Assembly: GCA_028641055.1 (NCBI GenBank) | Contig: CM054060.1 | Coordinates: 56,446,292 to 56,510,291 of the forward strand | Direction of reading: 5' to 3' | Length of the DNA: 64,000 nucleotides | From: Alopecurus myosuroides | Taxonomy: Eukaryota > Streptophyta > Magnoliopsida > Poales > Poaceae | Part shown: positions 22,785 to 33,356 of the stretch, in pieces | Layout: the number at the start of each line of letters is the position of its first letter | Numbering within the stretch: the stretch's first letter is position 1 | Notes under the pieces: model-generated | What the model was told of the DNA's origin: nothing | The model's database searches: none | What the model saw: only the letters and a program-made list of their open reading frames with translations | Translations under genes and position numbers: made by a program

Positions 22785-23702
22785 ATTGTGTCCATTGACC
22801 CATATTTTGTTAATCATAAGACTCTTGAGCTAGATCCCAAGGATTCAGAAGATAATATTGTGAAGGCATTAAGGTTTCAAGAACACAAAAGGGAAATACT
22901 ATTTCCTTACAACTTCGGGTAAGTGTTACTGTCTTGTACATATTCTGTTTAACTTACTCGATGTTCGGTGTATAATTGATGAGTTATGTGTGCGCAGCTT
23001 ACACTTCAGTATGCTAATCTTTCAAGCTGATAAAAGAAAAGTACTGGTAATGGACCCAAAACGTAAACCCCTAGAGGTCTGGGCGGACATGCGGGAAATG
23101 ATCCCGCGGTAATTTCAATCTTTATATATGGAACTATAACGACTACTTTATTTCATTTTCTGATATCAAGTAATTAATAACTCCTCTTATTATTATTTTT
23201 GTCGGGCAGCGCTTGGAAACGGTTCACAAAAGAGGCTAGGGGTGAATGGAAATCGCAGCTTACATTTGAAATGAGCATTGTGCAAGTAAGTACTACTATC
23301 TAGATCCGCGCATCTCCTTGATTCTAGTTTCGATGCCATTATAATGCTTGATTATTATTTTGATTGAAACCATGTTCTCGTAAAGTGCTTGCAACAGGGA
23401 GACGGGACTAACTTATGTGGATACTACGTTTGCGAGTTCATTCGTCAGACGACCTGTGACAAGGGCAGAGATTTACACAAACTTAATGTACGTTAGCCAT
23501 CAATTTTGTCTTATTACCATCTATTGTAGTTTCATTAATATATATTGACCACTCTTCTTTGTATTAGATCGAGCGGCTGCGGGATGGTCTTCTACCAAGG
23601 GACCGCATACGAACAATTCAAGAGGAAATTGAGGGCTTCTTAGATGCAGAGGTCCTAAATGTAAATGGAGAATACTATCGCCCTTACAGCGTGCTTGGAT
23701 GA
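22785..23702 (+). pseudogene. CACTA-like transposon gene, 3' part: Ulp1-type cysteine protease domain
   Basis: Five coding pieces with GT-AG junctions can be followed: to 22918, 22998-23108, 23210-23285, 23386-23487 and 23568-23702 (TGA). Together they read as a C48 (Ulp1/SENP-like) peptidase. The catalytic histidine is in L-H-F-S-M-L-I-F, the aspartate in V-M-D-P-K-R, and the cysteine in G-T-N-L-C-G-Y-Y-V-C-E-F. Families of this kind cleave SUMO-like conjugates; the role in transposons is unknown. The first piece continues the exon at 14491-14535 across element A without loss except the target duplication. This part is undamaged to the eye, unlike the 5' part. Confidence 0.75.
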
Positions 23703-23808
23703 ACTTGATTTTGTAATTCATTCAACGGTCATGTAATATGCTCGACATACTTTGATTATGTAATATAAGTGTTCCTTCTTTTTCTATATATGTATATTAC
23801 TTATTCAC

Positions 23809-24004
23809 TCGTGGGATCCAGGAGGTCCGGGGAGGGGCCACCGAGTCTCCTCTCTTCTCGTGGGATCCGGGAGGTGCGGGGAGGGGCCACCAAGGCTCCT
23901 TTCTTCTCGTGGGATCCGGGAGGTCCGAGGAGGGGCCACCGAGGCTCCTCTCTTCTCGTAGGATCCGGGAGGTCCGAAGAGGGGCCACTGAGGCTCCTTA
24001 TAAT
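23809..24004 (+). repeat. Four 49 bp tandem repeats resembling chloroplast ycf68 (trnI intron)
   Basis: Units start at 23809, 23858, 23907 and 23956 with TCGTGGGATCC or TCGTAGGATCC, an exact period of 49 bases. Translation around the first unit reads Y-S-L-V-G-S-R-R-S-G-E-G-P-P-S-L-L-S-S-R, close to Y-S-L-V-G-S-G-R-S-G-G-G-P-P-G-L-L-S-S-R in grass chloroplast ycf68 as I remember it. Because 49 is not a multiple of three, each unit is read in a new frame. The block lies about 100 bases after the stop of the Ulp1-type gene. Confidence 0.6.
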
Positions 24005-24136
24005 TGTATGGTGACAGGGCTATCGTGCAATCGAATTGATTGCAAAACATAAAATAAAAAAGGGAAACAATAAATAGAAGAAAAAAACTCTGCCGTGGCA
24101 GAGAAAATGGCGAAAGTATTGCCGCGGCAGAGGAGG

Positions 24137-24325
24137 CATTCATCCCGGTTCGTGTTAAGAACCGGGACGAATGGCCCCTGGCCAGCTTCCAGCGCGTCCT
24201 GCCACGTAGTCAACTCATGCATCCCAGGTCCTAAAACAACCAGGACGAATGGGGGGACCATTTGTCCCGGCAACCGGGATGAATGGCCCTTACAAACCGG
24301 GACAAATGACCTTGTTTCATCAACC
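24137..24325. repeat. Right subterminal inverted repeats of the CACTA-like element
   Basis: Hairpin units at about 24138-24171, 24217-24250 and 24257-24312 carry the same ATTCATCCCGGTT and AACCGGGACGAAT arms as 8907-9070. The subtilase remnant begins directly after, so the element end and the protease truncation point nearly coincide. Confidence 0.65.
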
Positions 24326-24439
24326 ATATCCCCGTGGAAATGCCCAGCCCGGCAAAGAGGGTGCTCTACTCCTACGCCCACGCCGCTACGGGCTTCTCGG
24401 CTCGCCTCACGGAGCGCCAGGCCGCTCACCTGGCGTCCC

Positions 24440-24972
24440 TGTAGGAATTTATGGCTTGCAACATTTTATATGGCTACTACATTGTCCTGAATTAAACTTC
24501 GACGTGGAAGTATCATGGAAATAACATGGAATTAGTGATGTGGAATTGACTTAAGAAAATATACTTAAGGAAGCCGGTACGGCTATACTGGAACACAGTG
24601 TATATGAATATGCTGGAATTATACCCGGGAACAGTATAGGGTGGAAAGCCAGGTTGTTCATATGTTGGCTATATGAATTGATTAAAGCCTGTGAATTTGG
24701 ATTGAGATTCGAATTCAGCACGTGACTCACACACGTGTGCTCGTGGGACTAATTGCAGATTGAGACTCCTAGATGGTTACTAATGATCGTGGTTGGTTTG
24801 GTTAACCTGGAGTTTCTGAAATAATTATCTGCGGAATTATGGTTTAAGAAAAACCAGAATTATCACTATATATAAAGGTCCCTAACCCCTAGACTCAAAT
24901 CAATCATTGTGAGCGGCACCAGAGAAAAGGGTCGAGGAATAGGGGTTAGACCGGATTGTGCAAAACCTAACA
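24440..24972 (+). repeat. 5' LTR, 533 bp
   Basis: Begins TGTAGGAATT and ends AACCTAACA. A TATATATAAA box lies near 24868, about 100 bases before the LTR end, a possible promoter. Confidence 0.88.
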
Positions 24973-24973
24973 T

Positions 24974-24985
24974 TGGTATCAGAGC
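24974..24985 (+). other. Primer binding site
   Basis: TGGTATCAGAGC, complementary to initiator methionine tRNA, starts two bases after the LTR. Confidence 0.88.
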
Positions 24986-26736
24986 CGATGGCTAAACGTC
25001 GCCGGAATCCGCTGCAAAATTTTCGTCCACGGCGCCGGGTAGGGACCGGCCCACCGCCTCGCATGTTGGTACGCTGGTCGCGCATGCTCGCGAAGAATCC
25101 ATCGATCTGGTAATTTGTTATTGCCACGCAGGACGGCGCTCTGCCGGAACGTCCGATCCGCAATTCTGCGGTCGCCGTCGTCACCGTTTCCGCTACGTAC
25201 TCGTCGTTTTGGTCGGACAGCGTGCAACGTGAATCCAAGGGTCGTCAAAATCTCCACGGCCAGCGTTACTCCTGCGCAGATTTGCTACAAGGTTATTTCC
25301 GTGAGGGCGAGGAAGTTAATTGACGCGTCTCGCGCGGGGATGGAGCAGCTCGATTTTCTTGCTCCTTGGACACGGGCATGCACAAGTCGCAGGTGATTGA
25401 TCGATGTGGAAAACACAGATTGCACTTTTCTTTTCTTCGCTAGCTTGGAAGTAGTTTCAAACTAAAGTGAAGGAAATCTTAATGGAGCTAAGCATCCGTG
25501 GTGGTTTTCTCAACTCTTAGATTACTCGCCCAGATCAGTGTTCATGGAATCTCTGGCCACAAGTTCTGCACATATCTAGTACGCACCTGCAAGACTAGTA
25601 CTCCTGAAAAATCGAGTACTAGGAAGGATTTAGTGTCCAAGTCCACAGATCGGTAACATCTTACTCTCCATGTCATTAAATATTGTTTACTCTGACTGTG
25701 GTTCTGGTTACACGGTTTGGAAAGGAATAGGATGTATTTATTTCCAGCTACTCTGAGTACTGATTCTATTATTGACATGAACAAACCGGAAAACTCAGAG
25801 GAAATTACGTGGATTCTTTAGCTATTGAATATGACAGCACACATATTACGTGGAAAATTATGCGTAAGCTGGAAAAGGATTTTGGAAATATTACTCTTAT
25901 TGGACATCACTTTTTTTCTTTTGGAGAAATTGGAACACAAGGGAATTAATTTGCGCACTAGAAGTCTTGACATGGATTATTATTTTGTCCACTTGGTTCC
26001 TCTTCATCGATCAAGGAATTAGCTTCATGAAGGTATCACTATTGAGAAAACGGAAACTAGTAGAATTGATACCGAGTACGCACGGAATCGCTGCCAGCTT
26101 CTGTTCGTACATAACCATCACAGTCTACAGATCCACTAGCCCGCTTCGATTTTCTACTATCTTGCGTCATTGAAGGAGGCATCAAGGAATTATTATTTTT
26201 GTACGTGAAGGCTGCACGTCAAAATCTTGATTCTATTGGATATCACTCGGAGGAAATATTATTAAACTCCTCGTCAGATAGATTATTGTTTTGGTTTCAC
26301 CATGAATTTTTTGTATTGCTACTGGATCCCTTGTCACTAAAATATATTTGGAACTCGTCGGAATACTCCGGAACATGTCTGAGTACATCATAATTGACTG
26401 ACAACGACGAGAAGATATGGATTATATTTATATTGGAATTGGCATTACTTATTTTTGGAGGAAGACGGGGACACTCCATGGAAAAGGAAATCAACATTTT
26501 ACTTAACGTATGTCTGTTGATGATATTTGCACTCAATATTTATTTATTGCTACTTTTCCAAATAGTTGTTTTGTCGATTTGCTTCAATGTCACATATTGC
26601 TGGAATGCATTAGCAACTTCATTGATACGCTAACAATTCCATGGAAAGAAATAATTGTCGGCTTAGGCGTTACTACCAATGTTGATATATTTGGAATTGG
26701 AAAATTATGACAATTAACTCTCGTATGGAGGAAAAT

Positions 26737-26758
26737 TTTATATATATATATATATATA
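26737..26758. repeat. (TA)n microsatellite
   Basis: About ten TA units in the interior of the LARD-like element. Confidence 0.9.
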
Positions 26759-27482
26759 CACTGAGTTACAATGGAAGGAATTTACATTATACTTCTTTGT
26801 TGGAATTTATTGATTATAACATACTATTTGGAAAAGGAAGAGTGGAATTATTGCTCAACGGAAGGTTAGTGTATTATAGAATTTAACACAATGGTCTCAT
26901 TTCTTTTGACAATCCATTGGAAATTGGTGACCAAATCGTTTATTTGGTCAAGTTAACTCCATAGGGAGGAATAGCGATAATAGGAACACATGCTCGGAAT
27001 TTTATTATTGATCGTATTTATGACTTGGAATTATTGTACAAACAGAATTATAAGCTTTATTAATTCTGGAAATATAAATCTTTAGTGGGAGGATTATCAG
27101 TTGTGAATTTATTATGGTGTGGTTTTCATGAAATTTTTGTTTTCATACTCCCACTAGAGGTTTTAACAGAATTAGTGAGTTATTAATTCTGGAATTCTAA
27201 ACTTAAGTGGGAGGACTATGGTACTTCATCGGCATATTTTTATGGTATTGTTGGACACTCCTACTTGAGGTCATATTTTATTTCGTTCATGATTACACAT
27301 GGATGGCTATTATATTTATTACAGTACAAGTCGGAAGGTATTTGTTTTATTATGAACATCTCACACTGAAGTGGAAAATCAGTTCATCAAAGGATTATAG
27401 GTTTGAGAACTGATTGGTGGGGGAAGTACACTTCAGGATTAGTGATTAAAACTTATGTGAAGCGCATGAAATTATTATATAT

Positions 27483-27720
27483 TGTGTCATCTCATATACA
27501 CCATGGTTTAGTGGAGGAAACCAATGCGTTATGTCATATACTCCATGGTTTAATGGAGGAAGCAATTATGTTATATCATATACTCCATGGTTTAGTGGAG
27601 GAAACCATTGCGTTTTGTCATATACTCCATTGCGTTTTGTCATATACTCCATAGTTTAATGGAGGAAGCCATTATGTTATATCATATACTTCATGGTTTA
27701 ATGGAGGAATACAAATTGTT
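27483..27720. repeat. Tandem repeat with hairpin in each unit
   Basis: The phrase CATATACTCCATGGTTTA(A/G)TGGAGGAA recurs about five times at a spacing near 50 bases. Each full unit can fold with CTCCAT pairing to ATGGAG across GGTTTA. One short unit lacks the second arm. Confidence 0.75.
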
Positions 27721-29334
27721 CTTCTCTTGATTATGAGGAAAAGCATTACATACTACTATTTATCCAGTAAGTTATCATCTATCACATTCACTATTTATAT
27801 TTTGTGAATTGGAAGGAAGTATTCTCTTTATGTTTTGATAGTATGGAATTACAAAGTTATTTACTACATAGCACACCAAGTTTTATTTTAATGTATATAT
27901 TCTAGTGATCAAATGGATTTTTGTTTTTATCTGGAAAAGGGAAAATTGGTGGAAAGTAGGAAGATGATATTTTATGATAAATGGTATGTATACTAGTAGT
28001 CACATTGAACTCTCATTTGAATAAAGCCAAAGGAAAAAACACAAGCAAAACTCCCAACACTAATTTGCATAGGAAAAGTGGGAGGAATTAATGTAGACCA
28101 TCATATATAAGATGTTGTTATCTGTAATTTGGCGAATTCACTCTATGTTTGGAGGAATAAGTAGACTTGTATAAAATATTCTAAGCTTGTTGTTAAATGC
28201 TTTACACAAAGGAAATATGTATACTTTGTGGAAACTCTTTCTCCTATCGAAGATTTTGGAAATTCTGGAATTTAGAGGAGGTGGGAATAAAGACAAGGTT
28301 TGCTAACTGAATAGATAATCCACATTGCTAGAACAAGCTTCACATCAATGGTATAGCAGGTCATATGGTTTTATTTATGATGGAAGACATGGTATATTAG
28401 ATCATATGGTTTATTTATGATGGAAGAAGATTATATAAAAAGGTCAGTGTGAATGATTTTGTGTAATTACTATATGTTCTAACTATGGTCGTATATGTTG
28501 TTTTTAAAATATCACATTGATGGAAGTGAAAGCTTGGTTTGGTCCTAACTTTCGTATGAAAGGAATGTTGAAGTTTCCAATGTTTTGGGAGCGGAAATAC
28601 ATAGAGAATGTTTTGATATGTTTTTCTATGGAAACATGCAAACCTGTCAAATACCTTTGATAGAGGGAATGATACTTTGTGAGGAATTATTTTTGAACTC
28701 CTGAGGAAATAGAAAGAGTAATGATCATCCCACAATCATCGTGGGACATTATTCGTGTGACCTAATCTTAGCCATGTCGTTGTAATTGTTGCTATTTTGA
28801 TTAGCATGGAAAGCGATTTGCTGGAATTTTTGGCAGATGGAATATGAATCTTGGAAATATTGTTGGAATCACATAAAATACTAATTATGCAAATGACATG
28901 GAAATATGGATTTATTCAATATATTATGATGGTCGTGGTCTTCTGCTACGAGGATAAAAAAAACTTATGCTGGCTCTTTTAGCAAGAGGAATTACATGGA
29001 AGGTAATATGTTTATTTTTATTTATTACTAATATTAATTTCACATGTATTTATGTTGTAGGGAGGAAACATGAGTTAAATGTCATTTGTTTATAAAATAT
29101 GAATACTTTGATGCATCTCCGCATTGAAGGAAGGCATATGGCTAAGGAAATTTCTTGTTAAAATTAAGGTCGTGGAAATTGCATCATAACATGTTACTTT
29201 GTGAAAATATGAGTGCTAAATTCACAAAGTTTATATGAAACATGATTACGTTGAAGTAAGATATTATCATGTAACCATGCTAATTGTGTGGGAATTCATT
29301 TGTTGAAATAAAATATTTTCAGCCAAGTGGGAGA

Positions 29335-29867
29335 TGTAGAAATTTATGGCTTGCAACATTTTATATGGCTACTACATTGTCCGGAATTAAACTTCGACGT
29401 GGAAGTATCATGGAAATAACATGGAATTAGTGATGTGGAATTGACTTAAGGAAATATATTTAAGGAAGCCGGTACGGCTATACTGGAACACAGTGTATAT
29501 GAATATGCTGGAATTATACCCGGGAACAGTATAAAGTGGAAAGTCAGATTGTTCATATGTTGGCTATATGAATTGATTAAAACCTGTGAATTTGGATTGA
29601 GATTCGAATTCAGCACGTGACTCACACACGTGTGCTCGTGGGACTAATTGCAGATTGAGACTCCTAGATGGTTACTAATGATCGTGGTTGGTTTGGTTAA
29701 CTTGAAGTTTCTGGAATAATTATCTGCGGAATTACGGTTTAAGAAAAAACGGAATTAGCACTATATATAAAAGTCCCTAACCCCTAGCCTCAAATTGATC
29801 ATTGTGAGCGGCACCACGGAAAAGGGTCGAGGAATAGGGGTTAGACCGGATTGTGCAAAACCTAACA
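29335..29867 (+). repeat. 3' LTR, 533 bp
   Basis: Begins TGTAGAAATT, ends AACCTAACA, same length as the 5' LTR. Confidence 0.88.
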
Positions 29868-31581
29868 GTCCCAGCGCTCCGTGCTCTCCGTAGTGCCCAG
29901 CGTGGTCCATCAGCTGCACACCACGCTCACGTCGTCCGTCCTCGGCCTCTCGCCGACGTCCGGGCTGCTGCCAACGTCCAAAGGAGCCGCTCCCGTCATC
30001 ATCGGTGTCCTCGACAGCGGAGTGTACCCGATCGACCGCGCGTCCTTCATTGCCGCTGCCGCTTTCAAAGTTCCGCGGTGGCTGCGATTCGACCAAATCG
30101 TTCAAAGCCTCGACGTACTGCAACAACAAGCTCGTCGGCGCCAAGTTCTTCTCCGACTGTTACGAGGCCAAGCATGGGCGGGTCGAGGAGAGCGGGGTGG
30201 TGTCCAGGTCGCCACTCGACACCGAGGGGCACGGAACGCACATAGCGTCCATGGCCGCCGGCTCTGCCGTCTCGGACGCCACATTCTTCCGCTACGACGG
30301 AGGAAAAGCCGTGGGCGTGGCCTCGGGCGCGCGCATCGCCGCCTACAAGGTGTGTTGGAACGGGACGTGCAACTCTGACGACGTCCTTGCGGGGTACGAG
30401 GCGGCCATCGCCGACGGCGTAGACATCATCTCCATTTCGATCGGTAGCGGCGACGGCGCCTACTACGACGACCCAACCGTCGTGGGCGCGTTCAGGGCCA
30501 TCAACAGGGGGTCCTCGCCTCCTCCTCCGAGGGAAACAGCGGCCCCTCGGCGGCCACCGTCGTGAACACCGCGCCGTGGATCCTGACGGTAGGCGCGTCT
30601 ACTGTTAACCGTCAGTTCCCGGTGGACATCGTTATTGCCAACAAATACACCTACACGTTCATGGGCACGGGGCTCTACACGGCCGCCCCGCTTGGCCCGA
30701 CCCCAACACCATTGGTTTATGACGGGGATGTGGGCTCGAAGACCTGTGCAGCTGGGAAACTCAATGCGGGCTTGGTCGCCGGAAAGATTGTCTTGTGCGA
30801 TGCAGGTGGGAGCGTGGCAGCAAAAGGAGAGGCGGTCAAGATCGCCGGCGGTGTTGGATTAATCCTTGTAAGCACCTGGGGTTTCCGTGAGCAGGCCATG
30901 CCAGTCGCCCATGTCCTCCCAGCCTCAGAGGTCACGTTTGAGGACGCTGCGATCATAGCGATGTACATCAACATAGATCAGTACCCAGTGGCGACGAATC
31001 ATGTCCCGCGGCACCTTCATCGGCAAGAGCACACCGCCTTCCCCTAGAATGGCGTCCTCTCGAGCCACGGCCCGAACCGCCTTGCTATTGAGATCCTCAA
31101 GCCGGACGTCACTGCCCCGGGCGTCGATATCCTGGCCGCTTGGACAGGCGTCAACTTGCCCACGAATCTCAGGAGCGACACGAGGCGAGTGAAATACAAC
31201 ATCCTCGCAGGCACCTCCATGTCATGCCCACACGTGAGCGGCATCGCCGCGCTGCTCCAGCAGGCGCATGTGAAGTGGAGCCCACGGCGATCAAGTCCGC
31301 GCTGGTGACCACAGCGTATAACGTGGACAGCTCCGGCGCCGTCATCGGTGACATGTCCACCGGGTAGGCCACGTGGACCCAAATCGCACTCTCAAACCCG
31401 GGCCTGGTGTACAACACTGTCACCAACGACTATATCTCCTTCATGTGCGCGTTGGGTTACACCAGCAAGCAGATAGCCATGTTCACGGGAGACGACTCAT
31501 TCGACTGCTCGACAAGCAGCCCTTCTTCCGTGGGAGACCACAACTACCCGGCCTTCTCGGTCGTCTTCGGCAAGGACTTGG

Positions 31582-31918
31582 TGTTGGCTACTCCATGGAT
31601 TGATTGTATTTCAGAAGGAGGGATTCAGTTACAAGAGTAGCTAGGGTTCATCACTCGGAATCAACGATTACAAGGAATTTGGTAGGGGAATTAGTAGAAC
31701 CGAAAGGTTTGGATAGGAAGCCGCCACAGTTTGCCTTGATCGAAACTTTGATGCCTTCTCCTTGGATCAGGTGCCCTAAAACCCCTCAACGACGCCACTC
31801 GGGTCCAGCCACTCGCAGGTTCGGCTTGCGTGTCTTGATGCTCGGTTGGCGGGCCTCATTTGCTGGTGGGCCACTGTTGTGGCTCGCTGGTGGCCCATCA
31901 GGTGTCAGGGTGCTAAAA
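31582..31918 (-). repeat. 3' LTR of the Reina-like element
   Basis: 337 bp, begins TGTTGGCTACTCC. The adjacent interior reads on the minus strand as AAGGGGAGGGG, the polypurine tract. The integrase frame reads into it. Confidence 0.88.
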
Positions 31919-33203
31919 CCCCCTCCCCTTGAGATTCGGCTTGACCCCAATCCGCTGCAAAAGGGAACCTGGCGCGCAATTCTTCGATATCCTCCCAAGA
32001 GTCTTGCATTGTGGTGGCTGACCAACGGATTAGAGCTTGCTCCACCTGACGGTTGGCCTTGACTTTTGTATGCCGCTCCACAACTTTCATAGGCACAACA
32101 AACATGTTAGTTTTGTTAGGAAGAATCGAGAGTACCTGATCGCCCGCTTTCAACGCCTTGCGTAGCAGGGAGACGTGGAATACTGGGTGTATGTGAGAAG
32201 TCTCGGGCAACGCCACTCTGTAAGCCACATGTCCTTGCCGTGCCACAATCGGGAAAGGACCATAGAACCGGAATGCTAATTTGTGACAGGCACGATGCGC
32301 AACTGAACTCTGGAAATGCGGCTGCAGCTTAATGTATACCTGATCACTCACTTCAAACAAGCGTTCCGTTTGATTCTTTTCCGCCTGCTTCTTCAGGCGA
32401 TCACGGGAGCGCAGCAGATGGAGGCGAATTAGTGTTGTCATTTCCCTGCGTTCCTCCAGCCAGGAGTTCAGTTCTGTTACTTGTGTTGCTGCCGGAGCCT
32501 CGATTCCCCAATGCCTTGTTTCATGACCATACAGAATTACAAATGGCGATTTTCCCAATGCGTTGTGCCAAGAAGTGTTATACAAGTATTCAGCTAATGG
32601 CAGCCACGCACTCCATTTCTTCGGGCATGAGTGAACGAAGCAGCGTAAGAAAGTTTCCATGCACTGATTGACGCGTTCAGTCTGGTCGTCAGTCTCAGGG
32701 TGATAAGTTGTGCTCATACGCAGCTGAGTATCAGTCTGTCTGAAAAGCTCACACCAGAATCTGCTGGTGAATATTGGGTCCCTATTAGATATGATTGATT
32801 CTGGCATTCCGTGGAGCTTGTAGATGTTGTTGATGTAAGCGGTGGCCACTTGCGGAGCTAAGAAGGGGTGTGCCAGGGGGACGAAGTGACTGTATTTCGA
32901 GAACTTATCGACCACGACTAGGATACAATTGAAGCACCCTGATTGCGGGAGTCCTTCCAAAAAGTCGAGGGATACCATTTGCCAAGCCTAATTGGGTATT
33001 GGCATGGGTTCCAGAAGTCTTGGGTACTTTGCCCTATCTGGTTTAGCCTTCTGACAATTGGGACAAGCTTGAAAAAAAACCTTCACAGCTTGCTTCATCT
33101 TGGGCCAAGCAAAGATTGAATGGAGCCTCTGATAGGTTGCTGGCACTCCTGGGTAACCACTAACTGCCGAGTCGTGACATGCTTTCAGAATTGCTTGTTG
33201 CAT
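31905..33203 (-). pseudogene. Integrase with zinc-binding domain and chromodomain-like tail
   Basis: The first part (33203-32988) has the H-H-C-C zinc-binding pattern, ending in C-P-N-C-Q-K-A-K-P. One stop (33000-32979 region) precedes a 357-residue frame with the catalytic core: an aspartate in S-L-D-F-L-E-G-L-P, a second in S-N-R-D-P-I-F, and the glutamate in Y-H-P-E-T-D-D-Q-T-E-R. A C-terminal S-W-E-D-I-E-E-L-R-A-R-F-P region looks like a chromodomain, which in this clade directs insertion to marked chromatin. The domain order is that of chromoviruses. Confidence 0.82.
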
Positions 33204-33356
33204 GTATGAGTTATGACCCAGCCAGATCTTGTTCTTGAAACGGAGCAGTCACTTAGTAAATGTGAAATGCACATGCGATGTTGGGTCTGTTTGCAGCTCA
33301 GCGATGATTTTCTTGGTGGCTTCATCATTTGCATAGCCCTGTTTAATATCTTTGAT

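Larger units (their letters stand above)
8896..24325 (+). mobile_element. Large CACTA-like DNA transposon carrying a Ulp1-type gene, disrupted by two LTR insertions
   Basis: Inverted repeats with ATTCATCCCGGTT and AACCGGGACGAAT arms occur at 8907-9070 and again at 24138-24312, bracketing one split gene. The gene has the layout of a common grass transposon protein that ends in a Ulp1 cysteine protease (CACTA class; a Mutator-like element with Ulp1 is the alternative). Removing the insertions at 12615-14025 and 14536-22784 leaves about 5.8 kb. Clean CACTACAAGAAA termini are not seen. A partial match (TACTACAGGGAA on the minus strand) lies at 9073-9084, just inside the left repeats, so the true ends and class are uncertain. 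Confidence 0.6.
24986..29334 (+). other. Non-coding interior of the LARD-like element
   Basis: No retroelement protein is recognisable over 4.3 kb. It contains an AT dinucleotide run (26737-26758) and a hairpin-rich tandem repeat (27483-27720). Short frames throughout are chance. Confidence 0.7.
24440..29867 (+). mobile_element. Non-autonomous LTR retrotransposon with non-coding interior (LARD-like)
   Basis: Two 533 bp LTRs (24440-24972 and 29335-29867; ends TGTAG...TAACA) flank a 4.36 kb interior. The exact duplication GTCCC is at 24435-24439 and 29868-29872. About 22 LTR differences by eye give about 4% divergence, older than element A. A TGGTATCAGAGC primer site follows the 5' LTR and a purine run (AAGTGGGAGA) precedes the 3' LTR. 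No gag, protease, reverse transcriptase or integrase motif is seen in any frame. The interior is A+T-rich with unusually frequent GGAA and GGAATT words. It is probably Copia-like by its primer and short LTRs, but that is inference. Confidence 0.88.

Noticed and set aside
8896..24325. Perfect CACTA terminal repeats
   Set aside because: Only a partial TACTACAGGGAA at 9073-9084 was found and it lies inside the left subterminal repeats, so exact ends are not called.
27483..27720. CRISPR-like array
   Set aside because: The genome is eukaryotic, the spacers are not unique and the units vary; it is an ordinary tandem repeat with hairpins.
24973..29334. Hidden Copia polyprotein in the LARD-like interior
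   Set aside because: No protease, integrase or reverse transcriptase motif was found in any frame by eye.
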